A stretch of DNA of 6,616 bases. Origin: an uncultured Candidatus Melainabacteria bacterium. Its GTDB lineage: Bacteria > Cyanobacteriota > Vampirovibrionia > Gastranaerophilales > Gastranaerophilaceae. The notes beneath the pieces were generated by a model. The model was given only the letters and a program-made list of their open reading frames with translations, made no database searches and had not been told where the DNA came from. Shown one piece after another: positions 5,921 through 6,616 of the stretch; positions within the stretch are counted from its first letter, which is position 1, and every line of letters starts with the position of its first letter. The position numbers and the translations under genes were made by a program. Where the stretch lies: positions 1 through 6,616 of the forward strand of contig CAKURN010000079.1 in the NCBI GenBank assembly GCA_934675695.1. Reading direction: 5' to 3'.

Positions 5921-6336
5921 TGAATATAAAAATAGTTCTAGAAGCTAAACTAAAAGAAAGTTATTTTAAAACAGGCGTTTTTGAATATCAAAAACGCCTG
6001 TTAGGTAAAGTCGAAGTTTTAGAAGTAACTTCAATCAATGATTACATAAAAAATAAACAAAATTCCTTTAAAATCACTTTGGAAGTTGAAGGAAAACAAT
6101 TAACAAGTGAAGATTTTGCTTCTAAAATTCGAGAAATTGAAAACGATGGTTTTTACAATGAAATTTTGTTTTTAATTGGTGGTGCTTTTGGACTTGATGA
6201 AGATGTCAGAAATAAATCTGATTTTAAACTTTCTCTTTCTAAAATGACTTTTTTGCATCAAGAAGCAGTCTTGATTTTGATTGAGCAAATTTATCGTGCA
6301 TATAAAATTCTAAACAATGAACCTTATCACAAATAA
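5920..6336 (+). CDS. rlmH: 23S rRNA (pseudouridine1915-N3)-methyltransferase RlmH
   Basis: RlmH is a small SPOUT-class enzyme that uses S-adenosylmethionine to methylate N3 of pseudouridine 1915 in helix 69 of 23S rRNA, acting as a dimer on the 70S ribosome. Visible features are the N-terminal strand and helix with TGVFEYQKRL (18-27), GKQLTSEDFA (58-67), the cofactor-binding knot elements LIGGAFGLDEDV (85-96) and LSLSKMTFLHQ (104-114), EQIYRA (122-127), and the C-terminal PYHK (135-138). At 138 residues it is shorter than the usual 155-160, with the loss in the segment around 40-52. The normally conserved Pro and Arg of the MTxPHQxxR motif are L112 and V117 here. AAGG 8 bases before the ATG and the TAATG junction suggest co-translation with the symporter. 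A strong hairpin lies within codons 17-28. Confidence 0.93.
   Translation: MNIKIVLEAKLKESYFKTGVFEYQKRLLGKVEVLEVTSINDYIKNKQNSFKITLEVEGKQLTSEDFASKIREIENDGFYNEILFLIGGAFGLDEDVRNKSDFKLSLSKMTFLHQEAVLILIEQIYRAYKILNNEPYHK
5970..6002. repeat. Perfect 15-bp inverted repeat (hairpin) inside rlmH
   Basis: Arms AACAGGCGTTTTTGA (5970-5984) and TCAAAAACGCCTGTT (5988-6002) are exact reverse complements around a 3-base loop, ATA. It starts 50 bases into rlmH and encodes the normal family segment TGVFEYQKRL. No U run follows the stem on either strand, so it is not a standard intrinsic terminator; the T and A tracts are instead on the loop side of the GC-rich part. Confidence 0.9.
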
Positions 6337-6339
6337 ATA

Positions 6340-6365
6340 TGTTATAATAAGACAAAAAAAGAGGT
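6340..6365 (+). promoter_or_regulatory. Extended -10 promoter and ribosome binding site of the nucleoside phosphorylase gene
   Basis: TGTTATAAT (6340-6348) is the same nine-base extended -10 element seen before tyrA. RNA would start near 6355. Unlike tyrA, there is then room for a strong Shine-Dalgarno, GAGGT (6361-6365), five bases before the ATG at 6371. The gene is therefore likely to have its own promoter only a few bases after the rlmH stop. No terminator is visible in the 34-bp spacer, so read-through from rlmH is also possible. Confidence 0.55.
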
Positions 6366-6370
6366 AGTAA

Positions 6371-6616
6371 ATGCGTGCAGTTGATTTAATCCAAAAGAAA
6401 AAAGAAGGTAAAAGCCACACAAGAGACGAAATATATTTTCTTGTTCAAAATTATATGAATGGAAATATTGAAGACTATCAAATGTCTGCTTGGTTGATGG
6501 CGGTTTGTTTTCAAGGGTTAAATGATGAAGAAACCGCATATTTAACATCGGCTTTTGTTGATAGCGGTGATATTTTGGATTTTTCTGATATATCGTTAAA
6601 TATAGCAGATAAGCAC
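6371..6616 (+). CDS. pdp: Pyrimidine-nucleoside (thymidine) phosphorylase, partial, C-terminus beyond the right edge
   Basis: The enzyme splits thymidine, deoxyuridine or uridine with phosphate into a free base and (deoxy)ribose-1-phosphate, and serves nucleoside salvage in the cytosol. The 82 visible residues form the N-terminal helical domain: MRAVDLIQKKKEGKSHT at the start, IYFLVQNYMNGNIEDYQMSA (about 21-40) and WLMAVCFQGL (41-50), ending in ADKH just before the expected phosphate-binding STGG motif. This matches Pdp/DeoA-type enzymes throughout. It also resembles the distant anthranilate phosphoribosyltransferase (TrpD) helical domain, but the MRxVDxIxKK start and the DKH are specific to the nucleoside phosphorylases. 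DeoA (thymidine only) versus Pdp (broad) cannot be decided from this fragment. About 350 residues are missing. Confidence 0.9.
   Translation, partial: MRAVDLIQKKKEGKSHTRDEIYFLVQNYMNGNIEDYQMSAWLMAVCFQGLNDEETAYLTSAFVDSGDILDFSDISLNIADKH

Noticed and set aside
5970..6002. The rlmH hairpin as an intrinsic terminator of the symporter transcript
   Set aside because: There is no U run after the stem on either strand, and it lies within an intact conserved coding sequence.
6342..6548. Minus-strand open frame antisense to the nucleoside phosphorylase gene
   Set aside because: The plus-strand product matches Pdp/DeoA along its full visible length and has a promoter and ribosome binding site.
1..6616. 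CRISPR arrays, tRNA or rRNA genes, riboswitches, insertion sequences, phage genes or toxin-antitoxin pairs
   Set aside because: No repeat-spacer pattern, clover-leaf sequence, conserved leader, transposase motif or terminal repeats were found. Every spacer is 112 bp or shorter, so no gene-free stretch exceeds 300 bases.

Overview
The window is AT-rich (roughly one third G+C or less), densely packed, and uses the standard bacterial code. It reads as a housekeeping stretch of a low-GC bacterium. The LptF/LptG-type permease points to an outer membrane with lipopolysaccharide. The short TyrA without an extra domain and the general style would fit an uncultured gut or environmental lineage such as the Vampirovibrionia/Melainabacteria, but that placement is a weak inference. 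I see no transposase, integrase, phage gene, CRISPR array, tRNA or rRNA.

Left block (1-1306, minus strand): an aconitase/isopropylmalate-isomerase small subunit is followed, with overlapping reading frames, by an isocitrate/isopropylmalate-type dehydrogenase cut by the window edge. Residues in both proteins resemble aconitase and isocitrate dehydrogenase more than LeuD and LeuB. The pair is therefore better read as part of a citrate-to-2-oxoglutarate route than of leucine synthesis. The large isomerase subunit is not in the window.

Centre (1307-3304, plus strand): a 59-bp divergent spacer carries back-to-back promoters. It is followed by tyrA (tyrosine synthesis), probably translated from a leaderless mRNA, and then by an LptF/LptG permease overlapping tyrA by 35 bp. 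The permease gene meets the next gene tail to tail with a 4-bp overlap of stop codons.

Middle minus-strand pair (3301-4485): a 302-residue soluble, acidic, helical-repeat protein of unknown function (possibly MgtE-N/FliG-like) lies downstream of a 60-residue four-cysteine zinc-ribbon protein. These are the least characterised genes here.

Right block (4486-6616, plus strand): a dicarboxylate/acidic amino acid:cation symporter is coupled to rlmH through a TAATG stop/start. RlmH is shorter than its relatives, and its gene contains a perfect 15-bp hairpin. A separate promoter with an extended -10 then drives a pyrimidine-nucleoside phosphorylase cut by the right edge. No single pathway joins these genes. 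I found no convincing new multi-gene system; the best leads are the two uncharacterised minus-strand genes, the hairpin inside rlmH, and the probable reassignment of the isomerase/dehydrogenase pair.
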